Positions 1 to 10,153 of a stretch of 64,000 nt of DNA are shown here, piece after piece (positions within the stretch are counted from its first letter, which is position 1; each line of letters starts with the position of its first letter). This stretch comes from Pelagibacteraceae bacterium (GTDB lineage: Bacteria > Pseudomonadota > Alphaproteobacteria > HIMB59): contig BOYI01000003.1 of assembly GCA_019651435.1 (NCBI GenBank), positions 94,945 through 158,944 of the forward strand, given 5' to 3'. A program made the position numbers and the translations under genes. The notes beneath the pieces were generated by a model. That model searched no databases and was not told where the DNA came from. It saw only the letters and a list, made by a program, of their open reading frames with translations.

Positions 1-1141
1 TTGCAAGAACACCTGATGCTCCAGAAGGAAATAAAGGCATATCAGTTTTCATAGTTCCAAAATTTATTCCTAATGAAGATGGAAGTTTAGGAGAAAAAAA
101 TGATGTTAGCTGCCTTTCAATTGAAAAAAAACTTGGTGTCAAAGGATCTCCGACTGCTGTTCTTCAATTCGGAGATAATGGAGGTGCTATTGGATATCTA
201 GTGGGAGAAGAAAACCAAGGATTGAATATTATGTTTGAGATGATGAACCATGCAAGATTTTCTGTGGGCGTTCAAGGTCTTGCTGTTTCAGAAAGAGCTT
301 ATCAACAATCTAAAATGTATGCATTCGATCGAGTTCAAGGAATACCTATCGATGGGAACAAAGGAGATCCTATTATTGATCACCCTGATGTTTTGAGATT
401 AGCCTCCACAATGAAATCTGAAGTTGAAGCAATGCGAGCTTTGGCTATCTATGGTGGTTTTGCACTTGATATGACTAAGTCCTCTCAAAATGAATATTGG
501 GAAACTAAGTCCTCTTTAATGATCCCCATAATTAAAGGTTGGTTAACGGAAAGATCTTTAGAAATAACCTCTAATGCTATTCAAATTCATGGAGGCATGG
601 GTTTTATCGAGGAGACTGGCATTGCGCAACACTATAGGGATGCAAGAATTTTACCAATTTATGAAGGAACTACTGCTATTCAAGCTAATGATTTAGTGTT
701 TAGAAAAACACTTAGAGACAATGGAAAAGCTATTACTGAATTAGTTGAAGAAATTAATTCAGAGATTAGTGAAATCTCTAATTCTGGAAATGAAGTCTTA
801 AAAAATTTATGTGAGAAGATGACCCAATCGCTATAGAGACTTCAAAAAAAGTTATTGATCATATCGTCTCAATTTCAAACAATAAAAAAAGGCCTGCGGT
901 ATCAGGGGTTAATTATTTAATGATGCTAGGTTATGTCTTTGGAGGTTGGATGATGATTAAGTCAGCTTCTAAATCTTTAGAATTAAAAAATACTGGCGAG
1001 TTAGATGAAGATTTTTTAAATGCAAAAGTTAATACATCTTCAATATATTTATCAAGCATCTTACCTAAAATTGAAAGTCTTTCTTCAATAATACTTAAAG
1101 GCGATGAAGATATACTCTCAATGAAGAAAAACTGGCTTTAA
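1..1141 (+). CDS. Acyl-CoA dehydrogenase, C-terminal part, frameshifted
   Basis: FAD-dependent acyl-CoA dehydrogenase, which oxidises an acyl-CoA and passes electrons to ETF. The 5' end lies outside the window, and the open frame runs from position 3. Visible family features are the GEENQGLNIMF segment, IQIHGGMGFIEE and the YEGTTAIQANDL motif near the C-terminus of the catalytic domain. The first frame stops at 836. A second frame, open before 824 and running to 1141, continues with a helical tail typical of long acyl-CoA dehydrogenases with an extra C-terminal domain. One missing base near 812-818 (AAGA to AAGAA) would join them. The stop lies 3 bases from the convergent ETF-QO stop. Substrate chain length cannot be told. 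Confidence 0.85.
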
Positions 1142-1144
1142 TAA

Positions 1145-2782
1145 TTAAGTCCCAGAATATATAGGACCGCCTCCACCTTCGGGAGTTATCCAGTCAATAT
1201 TCTGAGAGGGTTCTTTAATGTCACAAGTTTTACAGTGAATGCAATTTTGAGAGTTAATTTTTAAAAATTTTTTTTGAGTTTCGCTATCTGTTTCAATTTC
1301 ATAAACGCCTGCAGGGCAATACCTTTGAGCCGGCTCATCATATTCCTCTAAAGTATAATTAGTTGTTAAGTCTTTATCTTTAAGCAACAAATGACAGGGT
1401 TGATTTTCAGCGTGATTGGTACCCGATAGATAGACTGAACTAGGTTTATCAAAAGTAAACTCACCATCATATTTAGGATAGTCTATCTTTTTAGAGTCTT
1501 TGGCAGAAACTAAACTATCATGATCTGCATGTTTATGTTGTAGTGTAAAAGGTAATTTTCCACCAAAAATCTTTTGGTCAATACCTGTAAATACCATAGC
1601 AGGTATCAAACCCCATTGAAAACTAGGTTTGACATTCCTTGCTTGATGTAACTCATCATAAATCCAAGAGTTTTTAAATTCATCTTCATAAATTGAAAGA
1701 TGTTCATTTTGAGATAAATGTTTATTGATAACTTCACCAGCTATAATTCCACTTTTCATAGCCGTATGAGAGCCTTTGATTTTAGGCATATTTAATGTTC
1801 CAGCATCACATCCGATTAACAAAGCTCCAGGCATATGCATTTGTGGTAGGCTTTGAAGTCCTCCTTCAATTAAAGCTCTGGCGCCATAAGAAATTCTTTT
1901 TCCATTAGTTAATAATTTTTTTATTTCAGGATGAGTTTTAAATTGTTGGAATTCGTCATAAGGAGACAGATAGGGATTTTTATAATCCAAACCAATTACA
2001 TATCCCAAATAAATTTGATTATTTTCTGCATGATAACAAAAACTACCTCCGTATGTATCATTTTCTAAAGGCCAACCAACACTATGTAGAATTTTTCCTA
2101 AATTATGTTTTTCAGGATCAATTTCCCAAATTTCTTTAAAACCAATTCCATACTGTTGAGGAGATTTATTATTAGCATCTAAATTAAATTTCTTTATAAC
2201 TTCTTTTCCTAAGTGACCTCTACAACCCTCTGATAAAACAGTTACCTTGCCTTTAATGTTTATACCAGGCTCAAAATTATCTTTGGGATTTCCATTTATA
2301 TCAAGCCCCATATCTCCAGTTTGCACTCCAGAGACTTCTCCCTTTTCATTGTAAAGTAGTTTACTTGCTGCAAATCCAGGAAAGATTTCAACTCCTAAGT
2401 TTTCTGCAAACTCTCCGAGCCATTTGCACAAATTAGAAAGACTAATAATGTAGTTACCATGATTTTGAAGTGATTTTGGAAGAAGAAAATTAGGGACTTT
2501 AAAGCTTTTCTCTTTATTTAAATATAAAAAATCCTCAGAGGTTACTTTTGTTTTAACAGGAGCGTTAAGATCTTTCCAGTTGGGTATAAGTTCATCAAGA
2601 GCTTTTGTTTCAAATACATTTCCACTTAGTATATGTGCCCCTACTTCTGCTGCCTTTTCCAATAGACAAATAGATATGTCACTATTTATTTGTTTTAGTT
2701 TGATGGCTGCAGATAGACCGGCAGGACCTGCGCCGACGATCACAACATCATATAACATTTCCTCTCTTTGGATATCGCTCAT
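1145..2782 (-). CDS. etfD: Electron transfer flavoprotein-ubiquinone oxidoreductase
   Basis: Membrane-associated flavoprotein that takes electrons from reduced ETF and reduces ubiquinone. At 545 residues it has the usual family length. The N-terminus carries the FAD dinucleotide motif VIVGAGPAGLSAAIKL (about residues 14-29). Near residues 515-528 a cysteine cluster (CIHCKTCDIKEP) matches the [4Fe-4S] site, and an upstream cysteine in RYCPAGVYE completes it. It lies 22 bases downstream of etfA and probably shares its transcript. Its neighbours include two ETF-type clients, the acyl-CoA dehydrogenase and the dimethylglycine dehydrogenase-like enzyme. Confidence 0.96.
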   Translation of the reverse strand: MSDIQREEMLYDVVIVGAGPAGLSAAIKLKQINSDISICLLEKAAEVGAHILSGNVFETKALDELIPNWKDLNAPVKTKVTSEDFLYLNKEKSFKVPNFLLPKSLQNHGNYIISLSNLCKWLGEFAENLGVEIFPGFAASKLLYNEKGEVSGVQTGDMGLDINGNPKDNFEPGINIKGKVTVLSEGCRGHLGKEVIKKFNLDANNKSPQQYGIGFKEIWEIDPEKHNLGKILHSVGWPLENDTYGGSFCYHAENNQIYLGYVIGLDYKNPYLSPYDEFQQFKTHPEIKKLLTNGKRISYGARALIEGGLQSLPQMHMPGALLIGCDAGTLNMPKIKGSHTAMKSGIIAGEVINKHLSQNEHLSIYEDEFKNSWIYDELHQARNVKPSFQWGLIPAMVFTGIDQKIFGGKLPFTLQHKHADHDSLVSAKDSKKIDYPKYDGEFTFDKPSSVYLSGTNHAENQPCHLLLKDKDLTTNYTLEEYDEPAQRYCPAGVYEIETDSETQKKFLKINSQNCIHCKTCDIKEPSQNIDWITPEGGGGPIYSGT

Positions 2783-2804
2783 TAATTGAAGTATATACTA
2801 AAAG

Positions 2805-3758
2805 TTAAGATTCTATCTTATTAAGTAAATCAAGTTCTTTAATTATCTCTGGGATAGCTTGAAATAAATCAGACGAAAGTCCATAATCTGCGACATTAAA
2901 AATTGGGGCCTCTGTATCCTTATTAATGGCAACAATGACTTTGCTATCTTTCATCCCAGCTAAATGTTGAATTGCACCAGAGATACCAATAGCGATGTAT
3001 AATTCTGGAGCAACCATTTTTCCAGTTTGACCAACCTGATATTCATTACCTATATAGCCAGAATCAACTGCAGCTCGAGAGGCTCCAACAGCAGCGTTTA
3101 ATTTATCGGCTAATTCATATAACAACTTGAAGTTGTCTGAATTCTCCATCCCTCTCCCACCAGAAATGACAACTCTTGCATTTCCTAAATCTGGTCTATC
3201 GCTTTTAGATACCTCTCTACCAATAAAAAGGGTTGGGGTATCAGTATTCAAAAACTCTATATCTTCTATAGATGCACTTCCTCCGCTTTCTTCACATTTA
3301 TCAAAAGCAGTGGGTCGTATAGTAAGTAGATTTATATTTTGATTTGTCTCTACTTGAGAAATGGCATTCCCAGCATAAATTGGTCTAACAAAAGTATTTT
3401 CACTTAAAATTTCAATCACATCACTTATTTGAGTAACGTCTAACAATGCAGATACTCTTGGGAGTAAATTTTTCCCAAAAGTTGAAGCAGGTGCTAAAAC
3501 ATGAGTGTAGTTCTTTGCAATATTTGAAACTATAGGTGCCATAATTTCGGGAATGAAATTTTCTAATTTTTCATTATCGCATTTTAAAATTTTTGAAACT
3601 TTATGAATAGATTGAGTGTTTTTACATAGATTTTCAATTTTACTACCCAAGATTAATAGGTGGATATCGTCACTCAGTTTCAGTGCTGCTGAAATAGTAT
3701 TAAGCGTTGAAGATTTTAAAATATTATTATCGTGTTCTGCGATTATTAAAACTGACAT
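2805..3758 (-). CDS. etfA: Electron transfer flavoprotein alpha subunit
   Basis: Large subunit of the ETF heterodimer, which carries the FAD that shuttles electrons from dehydrogenases to ETF-QO. At 317 residues it is a normal length. The C-terminal FAD domain shows VVISGGRGM, the VGASRAAVDSGYI segment, VGQTGK, and YIAIGISGAIQHLAGM followed by VAINKD, the classical ETF-alpha signature. It directly abuts etfB, whose last base is 3759, so the two are almost certainly translated together. Confidence 0.97.
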   Translation of the reverse strand: MSVLIIAEHDNNILKSSTLNTISAALKLSDDIHLLILGSKIENLCKNTQSIHKVSKILKCDNEKLENFIPEIMAPIVSNIAKNYTHVLAPASTFGKNLLPRVSALLDVTQISDVIEILSENTFVRPIYAGNAISQVETNQNINLLTIRPTAFDKCEESGGSASIEDIEFLNTDTPTLFIGREVSKSDRPDLGNARVVISGGRGMENSDNFKLLYELADKLNAAVGASRAAVDSGYIGNEYQVGQTGKMVAPELYIAIGISGAIQHLAGMKDSKVIVAINKDTEAPIFNVADYGLSSDLFQAIPEIIKELDLLNKIES

Positions 3759-4508
3759 TTAAATAACCTTTGCCTCATATTTTAATTTTTCGACTAATTC
3801 TTTTACATCATTTACCATGATGCCCGCTTTACGTTTAGGGGGTTCTTCAACTTTTAAAACTTTGATTTTAGGATTAGTGTCAATTCCAAGGGTGGATATA
3901 TCTATTATGTCTAAAGGTTTCTTTTTTGCTTTCATTATATTTGGCAAAGAAGCAAATCGTGGAGTGTTTAATCGTAAATCACAAGTAAGCACTGCTGGTA
4001 AATTAGTTTCAAGTTTTTCAATACCCTCATCTATTTCTCTAGAGAGAAATAGTTTATTACCTTCAATTTTTAAATCAGAAATAAAACAAGCTTGAGGCCA
4101 ATTTAATAATGCAGATAAAATTTGACCTGTCTGATTTGAGTCATCATCGATAGCTTGTTTACCTAACAAAACTAAATCCGGATTTTCTTTTTCAATAATT
4201 TTAGAGAGGGTTTTAGCTACGGCTAATGGCTCTAAGGAATTTGGAGATTTTACTAAAATAGAACGATCGATACCCATGGCTAAAGAGGTTCTAAGAACAT
4301 CTTGAGCTTTGTCGTCACCTATCGTAACTGCAAGAGTTTCTTGGGCTAAGCCCTGTTCTTTTAATTTTACGGCTTCTTCGATAGCATTTTCGTCTGGTGG
4401 ATTAACAGACATTTTAACGTTTTCAGTCTCAACACCAGATTGGTCAGCTTTTACTCTAATTTGAACCTTATAATCAACTACTCTTTTTACTGCTACTAGA
4501 ACTTTCAT
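3759..4508 (-). CDS. etfB: Electron transfer flavoprotein beta subunit
   Basis: Small ETF subunit, 249 residues. It starts MKVLVAVKRVVDYKVQIRV and contains the conserved MSVNPPDENAIEEAVKLKE segment and LLGKQAIDDDSNQTGQ, which resembles the family's nucleotide-contacting loop. It is the first gene of the etfB-etfA-ETF-QO cluster on the minus strand. It is divergent from a NUDIX gene only 45 bases away, so both promoters must fit in that short gap. Confidence 0.97.
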   Translation of the reverse strand: MKVLVAVKRVVDYKVQIRVKADQSGVETENVKMSVNPPDENAIEEAVKLKEQGLAQETLAVTIGDDKAQDVLRTSLAMGIDRSILVKSPNSLEPLAVAKTLSKIIEKENPDLVLLGKQAIDDDSNQTGQILSALLNWPQACFISDLKIEGNKLFLSREIDEGIEKLETNLPAVLTCDLRLNTPRFASLPNIMKAKKKPLDIIDISTLGIDTNPKIKVLKVEEPPKRKAGIMVNDVKELVEKLKYEAKVI

Positions 4509-4553
4509 AAAACGAGAATATAAATTAAATTGAAAGCTTAAGAAACAAATAAA

Positions 4554-5105
4554 ATGACAGTAACTGGATATAAAAAAAAGAAACTTGCTAAAAAATATTA
4601 TGACTTAGAATTCTCATTATTTCAAAATGGGAAAAAAATTAATATTAGTGAGAATTTTCAGTTTAATGGTCATAGCGTGTCAGCTATTTGCTATAACAAG
4701 AAAGAAAAAATTTTTTATTTTATTAAACAATTCCGACCTAATTATTACCTAAGTAAAAATAAAATTTTCCCATTAGAAATAGTAGCTGGTGGTATTGATT
4801 CTAATGAAAATCCGAGACAGGCGATAATAAGAGAAATTAAAGAGGAAATTGGTGTTAAGCCAATTTCAGTAAATAAAATTTGCTCCTTACATGTAGCGCC
4901 TGATTGTTTAGATGAAATTACTCATCTTTTTATCGCTACAGTTCCTAAGATAAAAAACTTTCAAATTTTCAATAAAAAACAGAATGAATTAATTGAGATT
5001 ATTCCTGTTTTTATTAATAAAATTTCTGATGAATTAAAAAAAAATACTAATCAAAATTTAGTAACACGATTAGCTTTATTAGAAATACTGAAACTTAAGA
5101 TTTAA
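4554..5105 (+). CDS. NUDIX hydrolase, ADP-ribose pyrophosphatase-like
   Basis: Predicted nucleoside diphosphate hydrolase of 183 residues. The NUDIX box is complete at about residues 81-102, beginning GGIDSNE and ending REIKEEIG, with the metal-binding REXXEE core. The preceding IKQFRPNYYL with the LEIVAGG lead-in resembles ADP-ribose or sugar-nucleotide pyrophosphatases that retain the QxR segment before the box. The C-terminus overlaps the convergent dehydrogenase gene by 11 bases. The true substrate cannot be read from sequence. Confidence 0.85.
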   Translation: MTVTGYKKKKLAKKYYDLEFSLFQNGKKINISENFQFNGHSVSAICYNKKEKIFYFIKQFRPNYYLSKNKIFPLEIVAGGIDSNENPRQAIIREIKEEIGVKPISVNKICSLHVAPDCLDEITHLFIATVPKIKNFQIFNKKQNELIEIIPVFINKISDELKKNTNQNLVTRLALLEILKLKI

Positions 5106-7527
5106 TTTTTTTCATTTCAGGATCATAAAGAGGCTTTAAATGAACTGTACATGGAACTTTTTTAGTAGCAATTTCCAACTCATAATCCCCATCTAAAACA
5201 AATTGATTATTAATTACTTCAGAACTTCGAATATAACCATAACCAATAGATTGTTTTATAGTGTATCCATATCCGCCACTTGAAAGCCAGCCTACTTGCT
5301 TTCCATTTCGATAAATTGTCTCTCTACCTAATAGAATTTGATTGGGATCATCAACTGTAAAGGCAGCAAAAATTTTCTTTAGACCTTTTTTCTTTTGTTC
5401 AATTAATGCTGATTTTCCAATGAAATCTTTATTACTTTTTAACTTAACTGCCCAGCCAAGCCCAGCTTCAAGCGGAGTATGATCAGGTCCTATATCTGAT
5501 CCCCATGCACGATATCCTTTTTCTAATCGGCAAGCTTCAATACAACGGTATCCTGCATTTACTAAACCAAGATCCTTTCCAGCATCAAATAATTTTTCAT
5601 ATACATAAATAGCATCTTCAATTGAAAAATGAAGTTCCCAACCTAATTCACCCATATAAGTTATGCGAACTGCATTAACTTTTTTATCACCTATGTTAAC
5701 AGTTTGTGCTGTTGCAAATGGAAAGGCTGTATGAGAAAAATCAGATGAAGATACTTTCTCTAAAATTGCTCTAGAATTAGGTCCCATTAATGCAAAGACT
5801 GAATTTTTATAAGTAATGTTTTCAATTTTAACATTGGGAAATTCTTTAATATTATTTTTAATCCAATCAAAATCATGAGTCATAAATCCAGTTCCTGTAA
5901 CAAGATAAAAGGTGTCTTCTTTCACCCGTGTGATTGTTACATCACATTCAATCCCGCCATGAGAATTTAACATTTGAGTATAGATTGTAGAGCCAACTTC
6001 CTTATTGATATTATTTGAGCAAATGTATTCTAATGCATCCAGAGCTTGGGGTCCTGAAATTTCAAATTTTGCAAAAGATGTTTGATCAATCAACACCGCT
6101 GTCTCTCTAGTTGCTTTTACCTCGTCCCCAACTATCTCAAACCAATTTTGACGATCGAAAGTGTATTGATCTTCAGGCTCTACTGAATTAGGAGCAAACC
6201 AGTTAGGTCTTTCCCATCCTAATTTTTCTCCAAAACAAGCGTTAGCATTTTTGAGGGTTTCATAAATTGGCGACTGCTGAAATGGCCTTCCAGATGAATG
6301 CTCTTCATACGGCCAAGCCATGGTGTAATGTTTTGCATAGGCTTCGTATGTTCTCTTTCTTACCCATTCTAAATCTTGATGAGGCTTTCCAAAACGTCTA
6401 ATGTCTACAGGCCATAAATCATAAGGAGGTTGACCATTAGCGACCCATTCTGCTAAAGCCATACCCGCTCCTCCACCTGCCGCAATACCGTAAGCATTGA
6501 ACCCGGCACCGACATAAAAATTCTTCAACTCAGGGCTTTCTCCAATAATAAAGTTGCCATCGGGAGTAAAGCTTTCAGGACCATTAATAAGTTCCTTAAT
6601 TCCTGCTGTTTCTAATAGAGGCACTCTTCCTAAAGCATTAGTCATGATTTCCTCAAAATGATCATAGTCAGACTCTAGAAGTGAAAAATGAAAATCTTCT
6701 GGAACAGATTTTTCAGCCCAAGAAATTGGATTGGGCTCATAGCCTCCCATAACAAGACCTCCAACTTCCTCTTTGAAATAAATTAATCGATCAGGGTCTC
6801 GTAAGGTTGGTAAATTAGACTCAACACCTTCCATGGGCTCTGTCACTAAGTATTGATGTTGGAAAGATACTAGTGGAACATTAACTCCAACGGTTTCAGC
6901 AAATTGTCTGGACCACTGACCACAGCAACAAATAACTTTTTCACATTCAATAATCCCTTTATCTGTTTCAACACCTGTAATTACACCCTCATTTAAAATA
7001 ACTTTAAGAACCTTCGTCTCTTCAATGATATTAGCCCCTTTATTCCTAGCCCCTTTGGCTAAAGCTTGCGAAATATCAGTTGGGTTTGCTTGGCCATCAG
7101 TCGGTAAAAAAGCAGCACCATGTACATCGTCAATATCCATAATAGGCCATAGCTCTTTCGCTTCTTTGGGTGAAAGTAATTCCATTTGCAATCCAAAGGA
7201 ATGTGCGGTTGTGGTTTGCCTTAGAACTTCTTGCCAGCGCTCTTTATTGCAAGCTAGACGAAGTCCTCCATTCATTTTCCATCCTGTGCTAAGTCCAGTT
7301 TCTTCTTCGATCCGATTGTATAAATCAACTGAATAACCTAAAAGTTGAGTAATATTTGCATTAGTTCTTAATTGACCAACTAAACCCGCAGCATGCCAAG
7401 TGCTACCCGAGGTTAATTTACCACTTTCAATTAAACAAACCTCTAATCCCAAATGGGCTAAATGATAAGCAGTCGAACAGCCTACTATTCCCCCTCCAAC
7501 AATTACTATTTTTGAATTAGTGATCAT
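5095..7527 (-). CDS. Dimethylglycine/sarcosine dehydrogenase-like, DAO plus GcvT domains
   Basis: Two-part flavoenzyme of 810 residues that oxidatively demethylates an N-methylated glycine and can pass the one-carbon unit to tetrahydrofolate. The N-terminal half is a D-amino-acid-oxidase-type FAD domain, with IVGGGIVGCSTAYHLAHLG at residues 8-26 and GSTWHAAGL holding the histidine for covalent FAD seen in this family. The second half is aminomethyltransferase-like, including GWELHFSIE and a glycine-cleavage-T C-terminal barrel. It begins directly after the choline-kinase-like gene with no gap. Closely related family members differ in substrate (dimethylglycine, sarcosine, other N-methyl amines), so specificity is uncertain. 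ETF genes nearby fit its electron acceptor. Confidence 0.88.
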   Translation of the reverse strand: MITNSKIVIVGGGIVGCSTAYHLAHLGLEVCLIESGKLTSGSTWHAAGLVGQLRTNANITQLLGYSVDLYNRIEEETGLSTGWKMNGGLRLACNKERWQEVLRQTTTAHSFGLQMELLSPKEAKELWPIMDIDDVHGAAFLPTDGQANPTDISQALAKGARNKGANIIEETKVLKVILNEGVITGVETDKGIIECEKVICCCGQWSRQFAETVGVNVPLVSFQHQYLVTEPMEGVESNLPTLRDPDRLIYFKEEVGGLVMGGYEPNPISWAEKSVPEDFHFSLLESDYDHFEEIMTNALGRVPLLETAGIKELINGPESFTPDGNFIIGESPELKNFYVGAGFNAYGIAAGGGAGMALAEWVANGQPPYDLWPVDIRRFGKPHQDLEWVRKRTYEAYAKHYTMAWPYEEHSSGRPFQQSPIYETLKNANACFGEKLGWERPNWFAPNSVEPEDQYTFDRQNWFEIVGDEVKATRETAVLIDQTSFAKFEISGPQALDALEYICSNNINKEVGSTIYTQMLNSHGGIECDVTITRVKEDTFYLVTGTGFMTHDFDWIKNNIKEFPNVKIENITYKNSVFALMGPNSRAILEKVSSSDFSHTAFPFATAQTVNIGDKKVNAVRITYMGELGWELHFSIEDAIYVYEKLFDAGKDLGLVNAGYRCIEACRLEKGYRAWGSDIGPDHTPLEAGLGWAVKLKSNKDFIGKSALIEQKKKGLKKIFAAFTVDDPNQILLGRETIYRNGKQVGWLSSGGYGYTIKQSIGYGYIRSSEVINNQFVLDGDYELEIATKKVPCTVHLKPLYDPEMKKIKS

Positions 7528-8385
7528 CTATAAAGATCCATACGCTTGATCAAACTTATTTAAATTTTCTTCAGTATATTCACGATAATCAAAATCTATT
7601 TTGGAAGTGAGTTCTGATACCATACTCCACATGGTCTCCCTTAATAAACTCGCCGTTTTCATGGCGTTATATCTTTGGAAAACATCGTCATTTAAAGGTT
7701 TTTCATAATACATTTCTAATGTCTCTTTTTCTTGATCTTGATTAAAATCGTTATTGGACGCTAACCCTCCAATATCAAATAGAGGGTCATTAAATCCTCC
7801 ATACTCCCAATCAACAACCCAGATTTTGGAACCATCATCTAAAAAGTTTGCTGCCAGAAAATCGTTATGACCAAATACTATTTCTCTTGGAGAAGATAAT
7901 TTTTCAAGCTTTGCTGACTTATCAAGAAGATTTTCAAGTATACCAATATGATTACTTTTATTCTTTTTTAAAAAATTTGCATAATACTTGATAACATAAA
8001 AAACCCAAAATATAGCAGGTTGGCCTGATAAGGTATTTGGGATCTCATGATGTATTTTTTTTATTATAGGAATAATTCTTTTTAAATTCTGCTGAACCCC
8101 TTTTGGATCTAGAGTTGTACTTTCAATGAATTCTAAAACCAAAACTCCTTGTTCACTATGAATTAATTTTGGAGATACGCCAATTTCATAGGCAGCCTTG
8201 CTAACAATAATTTCATTTGAACGATAAACTAAGTGTTCTGGGATATCACTTCCTAATCTAACAACTAGCTTATCACTACCATGATTAACTAAATAATTTA
8301 AATTTGTAATTCCTCCTTCAAGAGGCTTAATCTCTATTTCTTTACTCCAAATAGAAAGTGATTTAATTTTTTCTAAAGAATTCAC
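7528..8385 (-). CDS. Choline-kinase-like aminoglycoside phosphotransferase family protein
   Basis: Small-molecule kinase of the APH/choline kinase superfamily, 285 residues. The catalytic loop is FGHNDFLAANF, followed by the metal-binding VVDWEYGGFNDPLFDIG segment, which closely resembles bacterial choline/ethanolamine kinases. The start is GTG at 8383-8385. The gene sits between a choline-dehydrogenase-like gene (62 bases upstream) and the dimethylglycine-dehydrogenase-like gene (abutting), so choline or a related amino alcohol is the likeliest substrate. That assignment is inferred from context. Confidence 0.8.
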   Translation of the reverse strand: MNSLEKIKSLSIWSKEIEIKPLEGGITNLNYLVNHGSDKLVVRLGSDIPEHLVYRSNEIIVSKAAYEIGVSPKLIHSEQGVLVLEFIESTTLDPKGVQQNLKRIIPIIKKIHHEIPNTLSGQPAIFWVFYVIKYYANFLKKNKSNHIGILENLLDKSAKLEKLSSPREIVFGHNDFLAANFLDDGSKIWVVDWEYGGFNDPLFDIGGLASNNDFNQDQEKETLEMYYEKPLNDDVFQRYNAMKTASLLRETMWSMVSELTSKIDFDYREYTEENLNKFDQAYGSL

Positions 8386-8447
8386 AGAGTAAGAAGATAC
8401 TTAAATTTCATTTATTTTCTAGCTGATTAAATGAACTTAAAATTTAA

Positions 8448-10112
8448 TCATTTTTGAGAGTTTTCCCAATTAGGGTGATAAAAGGGAACCAAATCAGAGG
8501 GCGGTAATGGTGATTTACCTAAAATATAATCAGAGGCTTTTTCACCAGTCATAATTGAAGGAGCATTTAAATTACCATTTGTTATACGAGGAAAAATGGA
8601 GGAGTCAGCCAAATAAAGATTAGAAACACCTTTAACCTTACAATTATTTTCCACAACAGTAGTTGGATCCTCTTTTTGACCAATTTTACAAGTTCCACAT
8701 GGATGATAAGCAGACTCACAGTTATTTTTTATAAATTCATCTAAACCCTCATCTGAAGTAACTTCTTCGCCAGGTTGAATTTCAGGTCCTTTGAAAGGCT
8801 CTAAAGCTTTTTGATTGAGTATTTCTCTACTTAGTCTTAATGCTTTACGAAAATTTGGAAAATCACTTTCATGACTCATATAGTTGAATTTTATCGTAGG
8901 TGCTTGCAATGGATTAGATGACTGAATACGAACATATCCACGAGATTCAGAACGCATTGGTCCAACATGAAGTTGAAAACCATGTCCTTCACTTGGAGCA
9001 GTCCCATCATATCGTATAGCTACAGGCAGAAAGTGAAACTGAATATCTGGGTATGAAATATTTTTATCAGATCGAATAAATCCAAGAGTTTCGAATTGAT
9101 TTGAAGCTCCTGGTCCACTTTTTAAAAATGTCCATTGCATTCCAATCAACAGCTTAGAAAAAGGATTTAAGTATTTATAAAGTGTGATGGGCTGTAAGCA
9201 TTTAACTTGAAAGTAAACCTCTAAATGATCTTGTAAATTTTCACCAACACCAGGAAGGTGATTAAGTACTGAAATGCCTAATTTTTTGAGAAGATCTCCA
9301 TTTCCAATTCCAGATCGTTGCAAAATTGTTGGACTATTAATAGAACCGGCAGATAAAATGATATCTTTTTTAACTCTTATGATTTTAGTTTGTCCTTTAT
9401 GAGTGAATTGAACACCAACAGCTTTTTGATTTTCAAATATTATTTTATCTACTAAGGCTCCTGTTAGAAGTTGAACATTTTTCTTTTTGAGTGCTGGTCT
9501 TAAGTAAGCTTTCGCAGCAGAAAATCTTGACCCCTGCCAAACTGTCATGTCAGCTGGTCCAAAACCCTCTTGTCGGTAACCGTTATAATCTTCCGTAGGG
9601 GTATAACCTGCTTCTTCTGAAGCTTTTACAAAGGCTTCATGTAGTGGGTTATCTCTTTTGCCTCTTGAAACTTGCAATGGTCCTTTATCACCTCGAAATT
9701 CAGATAGAAAACCATTGCTTGTTTCCATTCTTTTAAAATAAGGTAAGACATCTTTGTAATCCCAATTTGTAGCTCCATTTTTAGCCCAATGATGATAATC
9801 ACCAGGATTACCTCGAACATAAATCATTCCATTGATAGAAGATGATCCACCAATAACTTTTCCTCTAGGGCATACTATCGATCGACCATTTAAATTTTGC
9901 TCTGGTTCAGCTTTATATCCCCAATCATAGCGACTCATATTCATTGGATAAGATAGAGCTGCGGGCATTTGAATAAAAGGTCCCATATCTGTTCCCCCGA
10001 ACTCTAAAACGAGAACTTGATTAGCCCCACTTTCACCAAGCCTATATGCAATTGTTGACCCTGAAGAACCAGAACCAATAACAATATAATCTGGATTGGA
10101 GAAATGTGACAT
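8448..10112 (-). CDS. betA: GMC oxidoreductase, choline-dehydrogenase-like
   Basis: FAD-dependent glucose-methanol-choline oxidoreductase, 554 residues, close to choline dehydrogenase in length. It has YIVIGSGSSGSTIAYRLGE at the N-terminus, the PROSITE-type GMC segments CPRGKVIGGSSSINGMIY and GSINSPTILQRSGIG, and the C-terminal SAYHPCGTCKIG with the catalytic histidine, then NGNLNAPSIMTGEKASD. Choline dehydrogenase oxidises choline to betaine aldehyde and is membrane associated. No betaine aldehyde dehydrogenase lies nearby. Other GMC alcohol dehydrogenases look similar, so the choline assignment leans on the neighbouring kinase and dimethylglycine-type enzyme. Confidence 0.8.
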   Translation of the reverse strand: MSHFSNPDYIVIGSGSSGSTIAYRLGESGANQVLVLEFGGTDMGPFIQMPAALSYPMNMSRYDWGYKAEPEQNLNGRSIVCPRGKVIGGSSSINGMIYVRGNPGDYHHWAKNGATNWDYKDVLPYFKRMETSNGFLSEFRGDKGPLQVSRGKRDNPLHEAFVKASEEAGYTPTEDYNGYRQEGFGPADMTVWQGSRFSAAKAYLRPALKKKNVQLLTGALVDKIIFENQKAVGVQFTHKGQTKIIRVKKDIILSAGSINSPTILQRSGIGNGDLLKKLGISVLNHLPGVGENLQDHLEVYFQVKCLQPITLYKYLNPFSKLLIGMQWTFLKSGPGASNQFETLGFIRSDKNISYPDIQFHFLPVAIRYDGTAPSEGHGFQLHVGPMRSESRGYVRIQSSNPLQAPTIKFNYMSHESDFPNFRKALRLSREILNQKALEPFKGPEIQPGEEVTSDEGLDEFIKNNCESAYHPCGTCKIGQKEDPTTVVENNCKVKGVSNLYLADSSIFPRITNGNLNAPSIMTGEKASDYILGKSPLPPSDLVPFYHPNWENSQK

Positions 10113-10153
10113 TGACTACTAATATATTTGATTATGAATAGAGTGAAAGACTA

